Shown here: piece by piece, positions 1 through 5,301 of the stretch
Layout of the letters: each line of letters starts with the position of its first letter
Position numbering within the stretch: the first letter of the stretch is position 1
Source: Dehalococcoidia bacterium
Lineage (GTDB): Bacteria; Chloroflexota; Dehalococcoidia; Dehalococcoidales; UBA3254
Length of the DNA stretch: 7,690 nucleotides
Direction of reading: 5' to 3'
Assembly: GCA_030691835.1 (NCBI GenBank)
Contig: JAUYDO010000209.1
Span: 1-7,690, forward strand
The notes under the pieces: model-generated
Databases searched by the model: none
Seen by the model: the letters and a program-made list of their open reading frames with translations, nothing else
What the model was told of the DNA's origin: nothing
Position numbers and translations under genes: made by a program

Positions 1-953
1 TTCGTTCTAAAAAATTCAATGAAGGGTTTCTCCACCTGATTAACTTCTTCCTGAGTAAAACGGGTAGTATCAAAACCTCTCTCCCAATCATAATGAAGCA
101 ACCACTCAGGAGCCATGCCTTCTTCGTCCATCCATTTGACCAGAGCCCGGTTGGAGCGGGCGCCTGCCAGTCCGCCCATCGCCATGAAAGCGATAGCGCC
201 ATCGCGGCAAGCCCAAATCACGCGCTGGTGCGCTTCCTGCCCGATGCCGCCGCGGAAAAACAGCGGCCCGACACGGCGGGTGACGATATTGTTCAGCTCC
301 AGGGTAGGCATCACGTTGGCCAGCGTGCTGGTCACTGTTTCCTGCGCCGAAACGTCAACGTGCTGACCTTTTCCGGTATTTTGCCGGTGGTGAAAGGCGA
401 TGAGAGCGCCGGCAACCGCCTGAGCCGATGCCAGCGCGAAAGCTAAGGGGAAGCTGATGCGCAGCGGGGCGCGGTCGGGGTCACCGGTAACGTACATAAA
501 GCCGCCCATCGCCATAGCCACGATGTCCGTGGCTTTATAGTCGTGGTAAGGACCGGTTTGCCCGAAGGGGCTGAGGGAGACCATGATAACTCCTGGGTTT
601 ATCTCCTTCAGGTCACTATAGGCTAAACCGAGTTTTTGCAAGTAGCCCGGTGGGAAGGACTCAAGCAGGAAATCGCTGGTCTTGACCAGCTTCTTGAGAA
701 TCTCTTTGCCGTCCGGCGTCTCCAGGTTTAAGGTAATGCCTCTCTTGCCCAGGTTGCCAGCGAACCAGTGAAGGCTTCTCTCGGGATTGACCTCGTCTCC
801 ATAGAACGCTCCGCAAAGCCGACCCGGGTCTCCGCCCGGAGGTTCTATCTTTACAACGTCAACCCCGAGGTCGGCTAATATGCGTCCGCTGAGCCAGCCC
901 CGGTGGTCGGTTAAATCGAGGGCACGGTTGCCGTGAAATATTTTGTCCAACAA
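1..953 (-). CDS. Family III CoA-transferase (CaiB/BaiF type), 3' end beyond window
   Basis: Reading the minus strand from 953 gives 317 uninterrupted codons that run off the window, so about 80-100 C-terminal residues of a normally ~400-residue protein are missing. The N-terminus has the family core: RALDLT (10-15), ADLGVDVVKIEPPGGDPGR (27-45) with the CoA-binding-type KIE, KRGITLNLETPDGKEIL (70-86), SLSPFGQTGPY (126-136) and GKGQHVDVSAQE (194-205). Enzymes of this family move CoA between carboxylic acids through an aspartyl-CoA anhydride in the cytosol. Aligned with formyl-CoA transferase, the catalytic Asp position is occupied here by Glu205 (Asp200 lies nearby). An in-frame TAA sits three codons before the tandem TTG codons at 953 and 950, so one of these must be the start; 953 gives MLDKIF. 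No Shine-Dalgarno is visible. The gene is divergent from the CoA-transferase at 1129. The substrate is unknown; an acyl-CoA racemase-like activity is a less likely alternative. Confidence 0.88.
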   Translation of the reverse strand, partial: MLDKIFHGNRALDLTDHRGWLSGRILADLGVDVVKIEPPGGDPGRLCGAFYGDEVNPERSLHWFAGNLGKRGITLNLETPDGKEILKKLVKTSDFLLESFPPGYLQKLGLAYSDLKEINPGVIMVSLSPFGQTGPYHDYKATDIVAMAMGGFMYVTGDPDRAPLRISFPLAFALASAQAVAGALIAFHHRQNTGKGQHVDVSAQETVTSTLANVMPTLELNNIVTRRVGPLFFRGGIGQEAHQRVIWACRDGAIAFMAMGGLAGARSNRALVKWMDEEGMAPEWLLHYDWERGFDTTRFTQEEVNQVEKPFIEFFRT

Positions 954-960
954 GATACCA

Positions 961-989
961 GTTTATTTATTAGCAGCAGTGATGTCAAC
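961..989 (-). promoter_or_regulatory. Candidate promoter for the family III CoA-transferase gene
   Basis: On the minus strand a perfect -35 hexamer TTGACA (989-984) is followed after 17 bp by TAAACT (966-961), which matches 4 of 6 bases of the -10 consensus. Transcription would begin close to 954, immediately at the TTG start codons, which would give a leaderless or almost leaderless mRNA. This agrees with the absence of a ribosome binding site. The weak -10 keeps confidence low. Confidence 0.35.
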
Positions 990-1033
990 TCGGGTTCTAC
1001 CGGTATATCATCATCTTGCCCCTGCGCTCAAGG

Positions 1034-1051
1034 TTGACAATGAACTGTCAA
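1034..1051. promoter_or_regulatory. Inverted repeat overlapping the -35 box, possible operator
   Basis: TTGACA-atgaac-TGTCAA is a perfect 6-bp inverted repeat with a 6-bp centre. It includes the -35 hexamer of the plus-strand promoter and part of its spacer. A dimeric repressor bound here would block RNA polymerase. A third copy of the half-site (TGTCAA, 984-989) coincides with the -35 box of the divergent minus-strand promoter candidate, so one regulator might control both CoA-transferase genes. No regulator gene is present in the window. Confidence 0.4.
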
Positions 1052-1063
1052 TTGCGTTATATT
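1034..1063 (+). promoter_or_regulatory. Sigma70-type promoter for the CoA-transferase gene at 1129
   Basis: TTGACA (1034-1039, 6/6 consensus) and TATATT (1058-1063, 5/6) are separated by 18 bp, the best promoter match in the window. Transcription would start near 1070, leaving a leader of about 59 nt before the ATG at 1129. The leader contains two alternative 6-bp pairings, CGTAGA/TCTACG (1086-1091 with 1108-1113) and TAGACG/CGTCTA (1088-1093 with 1112-1117). Their effect, if any, is unknown. Confidence 0.65.
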
Positions 1064-1128
1064 GCAGGTGATTCGTTCGGTAAATCGTAGACGACTGTGT
1101 CTCCCCATCTACGTCTAGAAGGCGGTAC

Positions 1129-2448
1129 ATGGACTGGGAGCAAGACTACAAGCACAAGTTTGTTACCCCTGAAGAAGCATTGAAGATTGTCAAAGCGGGA
1201 GACTACGTATCTTTTGCCTATGGCACCGAACCCCTGTCCCTCGGTTTAGCCCTGCTTGACAGGGGCGCAGAGGTAGGCAATGTCAGGGTTACCGTGCCCG
1301 CCCCCGGAAGAGACTTCGCCTGGTACGACCGCGGCTGGGAAGATGTGTTTCATGTCGAGGTAGCCCATGTCCTGCCTATAGTTCAGCAGATGATGTCCGA
1401 GAAGAGGTGCGATTTCATTGTCGGCGCGCTGACGTGGACGCATCAGCCCGGTGTCAGACGGGCACCCGATGTCATTCTTACCCAGCTTTCTCCGCCGGAC
1501 GAACACGGGTATTGCAGTCTCGGCGCTTCGCTCTGGAACCGGAAGCAGGCTATCAAAGAAGCAAAAGTTGTCATTGCCGAGATTAACACCGGTCTTATCA
1601 GGACTTACGGCGACAATTTCATTCATTGCTCGGAGATAGACTATTTCGTTGAGCACGTGCCGACGGGCAGAGCGCCCGGCGGCACCGATATGCTGGGCAG
1701 AAAGACCGCGGGACCCGGTGAGCGGGAGAAGATGATAGCCGCCAATATCTCTTCGCTGGTGCGCGAGGGCGACTGTTTTGAGATAGGGGTGGGGGGCACC
1801 GCCGAGTGGGTAATCAGGCTCGGGGCGTTCGAGGGCAAGAACGACCTCGGTGTGCATTCCGAGAACTTACCACCGGGGATTGTCGACCTTGTCCGCAAAG
1901 GCGTTGTGACCGGAGAACGAAAGAATATCCATAAGGGCAAGGTGGTGTCTACCGCTTGCGGCGGTAGTAGCAAGGAAGACATGGATTTCATCAACATGAA
2001 CCCGGTGTTCGAGCTTTATGGCTCGGAGTATGTGCTTGACCCCCGTGTCATATCCACCAATGATAATGTGCTCGCCATAAACAGCGCCCTGGCGATTGAC
2101 CTGACCGGACAGATAGCCGCCGAATCGATAGGGAACCGCATGGTCAGCAGTACCGGCGGTCAACTGGCTTTTGCCATAGGAGCCAGTTTATCAAAGGGCG
2201 GCCGTAATGTCACGGCGCTGGTATCTACGGCACAGGGCGGCACGCGGTCGCGCATCGTGCCTGCACTCGACCCGGGAACGGTCGTTACTGTGCCCCGGAC
2301 GCTCGCCGACTACGTGGTGACCGAGTACGGCATCGCCCATCTCAAGGGCAAGACCCAGCGCGAGCGCGCCGAGGAGCTTATCGCCATCGCGCACCCGGAC
2401 TTCCGCGCTGAATTGAAAAAAGAAGCTCAGAAGCTTTTGTATCCATAA
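1129..2448 (+). CDS. Acetyl-CoA hydrolase/transferase family (4-hydroxybutyrate CoA-transferase-like)
   Basis: The 439-residue product has the full length and two-domain layout of the family I acetyl-CoA hydrolase/transferase proteins (Cat1/Cat2/AbfT group). These swap CoA between acetyl-CoA or another acyl-CoA and a carboxylate through a glutamyl-CoA intermediate in the cytosol. The N-terminal domain spans about 1-180 and the C-terminal domain about 200-439. Visible motifs are the glycine-rich IGVGGTAEWV (219-228), LGVHSENLPPGIVDLV (240-255) in which Glu245 is the expected catalytic glutamate, GGQLAFAIGA (343-352), and the C-terminal signature VVTEYGIAHLKGKTQRERAE (396-415). Most relatives read GGQxDFxxGA; here Ala347 replaces Asp. 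GAAGG (1118-1122) lies 6 nt before the ATG and fixes the start. The gene has its own promoter at 1034-1063 and stands apart from the downstream operon. Family assignment is secure; the acyl substrate is not. Confidence 0.87.
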   Translation: MDWEQDYKHKFVTPEEALKIVKAGDYVSFAYGTEPLSLGLALLDRGAEVGNVRVTVPAPGRDFAWYDRGWEDVFHVEVAHVLPIVQQMMSEKRCDFIVGALTWTHQPGVRRAPDVILTQLSPPDEHGYCSLGASLWNRKQAIKEAKVVIAEINTGLIRTYGDNFIHCSEIDYFVEHVPTGRAPGGTDMLGRKTAGPGEREKMIAANISSLVREGDCFEIGVGGTAEWVIRLGAFEGKNDLGVHSENLPPGIVDLVRKGVVTGERKNIHKGKVVSTACGGSSKEDMDFINMNPVFELYGSEYVLDPRVISTNDNVLAINSALAIDLTGQIAAESIGNRMVSSTGGQLAFAIGASLSKGGRNVTALVSTAQGGTRSRIVPALDPGTVVTVPRTLADYVVTEYGIAHLKGKTQRERAEELIAIAHPDFRAELKKEAQKLLYP

Positions 2449-2458
2449 AAAGCGATAT

Positions 2459-2479
2459 GCAAGGACAAAAAACCCTTGC
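2459..2479 (+). terminator. Weak hairpin after the CoA-transferase gene
   Basis: GCAAGG (2459-2464) pairs with CCTTGC (2474-2479) across a 9-nt A-rich loop, 11 bp after the TAA stop. No U-tract follows, so it does not meet the usual criteria for an intrinsic terminator. It may only be a 3'-end stabilising structure. Confidence 0.22.
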
Positions 2480-2513
2480 GTAAAGGATGAGGCAAATTCT
2501 GAATAACAACAGT

Positions 2514-2541
2514 TATCAGCTATCAGCTATCAGTTTTCAGT
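2514..2541. repeat. Four tandem 7-bp units (TATCAGC type)
   Basis: Two exact TATCAGC units (2514-2520, 2521-2527) are followed by TATCAGT (2528-2534) and TTTCAGT (2535-2541). Downstream, at about 2562-2586, a diverged stretch rich in CTGA and ATAGCT reads partly as the inverted complement. Together they may form a short MITE-like or fold-back intergenic element. Only one copy is in the window, so dispersal in the genome cannot be judged. Confidence 0.6.
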
Positions 2542-2677
2542 TAAGAGACTACCTATCAAAAAGCTGACTGCTGAATGCTCATAGCTTAATGGCAGAGGGC
2601 TGTTAAAAAAAGGTTTTTGGACATTTGGATTTAGATATTGGTTAGTACCTTAAAAATAAAATCTTGCGCAAAGCTTG

Positions 2678-2696
2678 TCCTGAACTTGATTCAGGA
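2678..2696. repeat. Short palindrome, REP-like
   Basis: TCCTGAA (2678-2684) and TTCAGGA (2690-2696) form a perfect 7-bp stem with a 5-nt loop. Palindromes of this kind often occur as dispersed intergenic repeats in environmental bacterial genomes. There is no following T-run on either side that would make it a clear terminator. Confidence 0.45.
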
Positions 2697-2714
2697 TGGA
2701 AAAAACTGGCTTGC

Positions 2715-2811
2715 GGACAGGCAGGGTTCACCCAGAAGGTTTCTCCCTGAAGGGACGCCTGTCCCACCGTCGGTACAACAGGCCTCCGTGCCTGTCGCGT
2801 CCTTTTCTTTT
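2715..2811. repeat. Cluster of overlapping, partly exclusive hairpins ending in a T-rich run
   Basis: Several perfect pairings crowd this stretch: GGACAGGC/GCCTGTCC (2715-2722 with 2757-2764), AGAA/TTCT (2734-2737 with 2741-2744), TCCC/GGGA (2744-2747 with 2752-2755), GGGAC/GTCCC (2752-2756 with 2761-2765), GGACGC/GCGTCC (2753-2758 with 2797-2802) and ACAGGC/GCCTGT (2778-2783 with 2790-2795). The last is soon followed by CCTTTTCTTTT (2801-2811). The segment 2752-2758 can join at least three different stems. This may be a dispersed structured repeat, a bidirectional terminator or part of a leader RNA; the sequence alone does not decide. Confidence 0.45.
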
Positions 2812-2919
2812 GGTTCCGGCTTGTCCGGGTTAGGTATTTAGGATTTAATTTTAACCGCATGCGCTATTATTTAAGGCGCTTTATATAAAATGCTGATATA
2901 AAAGGAGTAAAATACATTT

Positions 2920-3093
2920 ATGCAGTGTCCGTTTTGTCAGAAAGAGGGTGAGCCTGTAGAAAAGATAGGGGCTAGCACGGTTGAAGTACGCTGTCCCCAT
3001 TGCAAGGCTCTGGTGGCGGCTTATCAGAAGGGTATGGAGGGAATACTCAAGAACCTTGTATCCCTGGAGCGCTTCGAAAGAGGTGCCAAATGA
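2920..3093 (+). CDS. 57-residue zinc-ribbon protein
   Basis: The product has 57 residues with two metal knuckles, CPFC (Cys3, Cys6) and CPHC (Cys25, Cys28), spaced by 18 residues. This is a typical four-cysteine zinc ribbon. A short helical, basic tail follows (residues 29-57). There is no signal peptide or membrane segment, so it is presumably cytosolic. AAAGGAG (2901-2907) lies 12 nt before the ATG, slightly far but convincing. The stop overlaps the next start as ATGA (3090-3093), so the hydratase-like gene is translationally coupled to it, which strongly supports this being a real gene. By analogy with zinc-ribbon (DUF35) subunits that accompany MaoC-type proteins in steroid side-chain degradation, it might be an accessory subunit, but the sequence is too short to show homology. 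A nucleic-acid-binding regulatory role is the alternative. Confidence 0.8.
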   Translation: MQCPFCQKEGEPVEKIGASTVEVRCPHCKALVAAYQKGMEGILKNLVSLERFERGAK

Positions 3094-4277
3094 TAGAGTC
3101 CGGTGCCGCAAAGATATCGGAAGGATTCATAACTCCGGAGGCGCTTGACGACTGGAAACAACGCGTCGGCGTACAGCTCCGCGTCGGAAATGTGTTCAAC
3201 CAGTACGCCTCCAGGGAAGCCATCCGGAACTATGTCCTGGGCATCGGCGATGTCAATCCGCTGTGGCTGGATGAGGACTACGCCAAAAAGACCCGGTATA
3301 AGAACGTAGTAGCGCCGCCCAACTGGCTCTACAGCGTCTTTCCAACCTGGGTGCTTCAGGGATTACCGGGAGTCCACGCCTTCCATTCCGGGAATGAATG
3401 GACTTTCCTCAAGCCGGTATTCTATGGGGACACTATAACTCCTGAGTCTACCTTTACTGGCTTCGACGTCAAACCGAGCCGGTTCGCCGGTAAGATGGTC
3501 AGGGAGTACCAGCGCGCCAGGTTCGTTAATCAGCGCGGCGAGCTTGTAGCCTACACCGACCTGTGGCTGGTGAGGGCGGAAAGAGCCGCCGCCAGGAGCA
3601 CCGGTAAATACCACAAGCTTCAGCTTCCCCATCCCTGGACCGAGGAAGAGCTGAAGAAAGTAGACCAGGACGTGCTCAGCGAGCAGATACGCGGCAGTAA
3701 TCCCCGCTTCTGGGAAGACGTGAATGTAGGCGATAAACTGCATCCCGTGGTCAAGGGTGTCTTCGGGCTGATGGACATGATTGCCTACACCGTGGGCGCC
3801 GCGCCGGTGCAGGTGATGGCGCACCGCGCCTCCCTCGAGCTTTACAACAGGCACCCCGCCTGGGCGCTCCGCGACCCGAACACCTACGCCTGGGAGCCGG
3901 TCTACGCGGTACACTTCAACAAGGCGGTCGCCAATGCCGCCGGCGTGCCCTATCCTTATAGCGCCGGGGCGCAGAACCAGAGCTGGGCAATTAATCTCAT
4001 CACCAACTGGATGGGCGATGATGGCTGGCTGAAGAAGAACTACGCGGAATACCGCTACTTCGTATATCTGTCTGATGCGTTGTACCTTACTGGTGAGGTT
4101 GTACGGAAGTATATTGACAGTGACGGCGAGTACTGCGTAGATATTAAGACCAGGGGGGTGAACCAGCGCGGGGAAGATGCTATACCTGGCTTCTCCACGG
4201 TGGCACTGCCGTCACGTGACAACAACGTGTGTCCAGTTGATAAGCGCCTGCCAAAACGGCAGGCACGCAGGAGGTAA
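3090..4277 (+). CDS. MaoC-like double hot-dog hydratase/dehydratase family protein
   Basis: The protein has 395 residues from the ATG at 3090. The open frame extends to 3000, but the overlap with the zinc-ribbon stop (ATGA) makes 3090 the natural start. It comprises two hot-dog units, about 35-165 and 205-375. The first has GIGDVNPLWLDEDYA (51-65) and VVAPPNW (73-79), typical of the FAS1-like/MaoC N-terminal dehydratase domain. The second has FWEDVNVGD (207-215), VHFNKAVANAAG (274-285) and NLITNWMGDDGWL (302-314). Relatives hydrate enoyl-CoA or dehydrate 3-hydroxyacyl-CoA thioesters. In the hydratase-2 signature the residue after NPL is normally the catalytic His; here it is Trp59. The second half reads YTVGAAP (233-239) where a GD would be expected. 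The active site is therefore unclear and may be altered. The C-terminal tail is basic. A perfect 10-bp palindrome (4211-4220) lies near the 3' end. Confidence 0.82.
   Translation: MIESGAAKISEGFITPEALDDWKQRVGVQLRVGNVFNQYASREAIRNYVLGIGDVNPLWLDEDYAKKTRYKNVVAPPNWLYSVFPTWVLQGLPGVHAFHSGNEWTFLKPVFYGDTITPESTFTGFDVKPSRFAGKMVREYQRARFVNQRGELVAYTDLWLVRAERAAARSTGKYHKLQLPHPWTEEELKKVDQDVLSEQIRGSNPRFWEDVNVGDKLHPVVKGVFGLMDMIAYTVGAAPVQVMAHRASLELYNRHPAWALRDPNTYAWEPVYAVHFNKAVANAAGVPYPYSAGAQNQSWAINLITNWMGDDGWLKKNYAEYRYFVYLSDALYLTGEVVRKYIDSDGEYCVDIKTRGVNQRGEDAIPGFSTVALPSRDNNVCPVDKRLPKRQARRR
4246..4264 (+). other. Hairpin immediately before the next ribosome binding site
   Basis: GCCTGCC (4246-4252) and GGCAGGC (4258-4264) make a perfect 7-bp GC-rich stem with the loop AAAAC. 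It lies within the last codons of the hydratase-like gene, 4 nt before the AGGAGG (4269-4274) of the following GTG-start gene. It could keep the initiation region open, mark an mRNA processing site or tune translation of the next gene. No T-run follows, so it is not a terminator. Confidence 0.4.
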
Positions 4278-4279
4278 CT

Positions 4280-5275
4280 GTGCAGGACGATTATTTTAAG
4301 ATTGATGTGGAAGCCCACGTCTGGCCCGACACCAGCGACATCAAGTACTTCCCCGGCTTCCAGTGGGAGCACCCGTCCTTTCAGGGGGTGGTGCGGATAC
4401 TGGGCATAGCTAAGGAGTGGGAGCAAAAGGGGAAGTCCGGTCATGTCGAGTTTCCGCCAGTGAACGACCCTGAGGTCCTGTTGAAACGCATGGACAAATA
4501 CGGCATCGACATGGCCGTCCTGGTGCCGGAGTCCGGCTGGGGCAAGACCCACATCCGCCCTATAACAACCAATGGCTATATCATGCAGGCGTGCGAGAAG
4601 TACCCGGAGCGGTTCATCTTCTGTGCTAACGTCGGTCCTGTCACCGCTCGTGGAATTGAGCACTCCATGTGGGAAATGGAGTACCTGGTCAAGGAGCGCA
4701 ACTGCAAGCTGATAAAGATGTACCATCCGGAGGACACCTACATTAATGACCGGCAGTTGTGGCCCTTTTACAAGAAGGCGTCTGAGCTTGGAGTGCCCCT
4801 GTGTATTCATTTGGGCTGGTGCTGGGTGCCGCCCAATCTATCCAAGTACTGCCTCACCGAACTGCTTGAGGATGTGGTCACCGCCTTCCCGGAGCTGAAG
4901 GTAATCGCCTATCACGCCGGCTGGCCCCGTTATCATGAGCTTAACATGATGGCTGCCTCCCACCCGAATCTGTACATCAGCCTGAGCGTCCTGCTCCCCT
5001 GGTGCGTCACCGCGCCGAGGCGCATGGCTGAGATTATCGGCGAAGCGGTCCAGTTCGCCACCGCCGATAAGGTAATGTTCGGCACCGACTACTGTAACTC
5101 GGAGGTCCAGATAAAGTACGCTGTCGAGGGGTTCCGCAATTTCCAGATTCCCACAGACCTGCAGGAAGGCTACGGCTTTACGCCGTTGACCGATGAAGAC
5201 AAGAGCAAAATCTTCGGACTTAACCTGGCAAAGCTACTGGGCATCGAGCCAAAGAGACGCGTGCCGACAGCCTGA
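4280..5275 (+). CDS. Amidohydrolase-2 family metal-dependent enzyme, decarboxylase-like
   Basis: This 331-residue protein fits the ACMSD/gamma-resorcylate decarboxylase class of TIM-barrel amidohydrolases. Visible metal and active-site positions are IDVEAHVWP (8-16), CIHLGW (His177), YHAGWP (His212) and FGTDY (Asp270) at the ends of successive barrel strands. The usual first-strand HxH is ExH here (Glu11, His13), the arrangement known from gamma-resorcylate decarboxylase, where Glu, His, His and Asp bind the metal. That points to a non-oxidative decarboxylase or a C-C/C-O lyase rather than an amide hydrolase, but the substrate cannot be told. There is no signal peptide. The start is GTG at 4280, with AGGAGG (4269-4274) 5 nt upstream; this ribosome binding site overlaps the end of the preceding gene, whose TAA is 2 nt before the GTG. 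The C-terminal NLAKLLGI helix (315-322) is typical of the family. Confidence 0.85.
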   Translation: MQDDYFKIDVEAHVWPDTSDIKYFPGFQWEHPSFQGVVRILGIAKEWEQKGKSGHVEFPPVNDPEVLLKRMDKYGIDMAVLVPESGWGKTHIRPITTNGYIMQACEKYPERFIFCANVGPVTARGIEHSMWEMEYLVKERNCKLIKMYHPEDTYINDRQLWPFYKKASELGVPLCIHLGWCWVPPNLSKYCLTELLEDVVTAFPELKVIAYHAGWPRYHELNMMAASHPNLYISLSVLLPWCVTAPRRMAEIIGEAVQFATADKVMFGTDYCNSEVQIKYAVEGFRNFQIPTDLQEGYGFTPLTDEDKSKIFGLNLAKLLGIEPKRRVPTA

Positions 5276-5301
5276 CAGGCGGAAAATAAGGAGGGACAAC
5301 A

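Larger units (their letters stand above)
2449..2919. other. Gene-free, repeat-rich spacer
   Basis: These 471 bp separate the CoA-transferase gene from the zinc-ribbon operon. They are clearly more AT-rich than the coding DNA at both ends (2449-2660 and 2830-2919). In order they hold a weak hairpin (2459-2479), a 7-bp tandem repeat (2514-2541), a short REP-like palindrome (2678-2696) and a cluster of overlapping hairpins (2711-2802) followed by a T-rich run (2801-2811). Just upstream of the zinc-ribbon gene the TATATAAAAT stretch (2882-2891) could be a -10 region, but no convincing -35 lies at the right distance. No plausible protein gene is seen on either strand. Confidence 0.6.

Noticed and set aside
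93..446. Plus-strand open frames (117 and 83 codons) near the window start
   Set aside because: They lie entirely inside the minus-strand family III CoA-transferase gene, whose translation has clear family motifs; the plus-strand products resemble nothing and have no ribosome binding site.
1246..1857. A 203-codon minus-strand open frame
   Set aside because: It lies inside the CoA-transferase gene, has no family features and no ribosome binding site.
2459..2479. Strong rho-independent terminator after the CoA-transferase gene
   Set aside because: The stem is only 6 bp and no T-run follows; kept only as a weak hairpin.
2514..2541. CRISPR-like array
   Set aside because: The units are 7 bp and directly adjacent, with no spacers and no cas genes.
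2638..2841. A 67-codon plus-strand frame and a 72-codon minus-strand frame in the spacer
   Set aside because: Both run through palindromes and structured repeats. The plus-strand product contains the AKLVLNLIQDG-like text produced by the repeat, and there is no suitable ribosome binding site.
3000..3089. Upstream extension of the MaoC-like gene to an ATG at 3000
   Set aside because: The extra 30 residues overlap the zinc-ribbon gene out of frame and do not look like the family; the ATGA junction at 3090 gives a normal start.
4211..4220. Perfect 10-bp palindrome GTCACGTGAC
   Set aside because: It is inside a coding region, single, and of a length expected by chance occasionally in several kilobases; no partner site supports an operator.
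4055..4810. A 251-codon minus-strand open frame
   Set aside because: It is a shadow across the hydratase-like and amidohydrolase genes, both of which have strong motifs on the plus strand.
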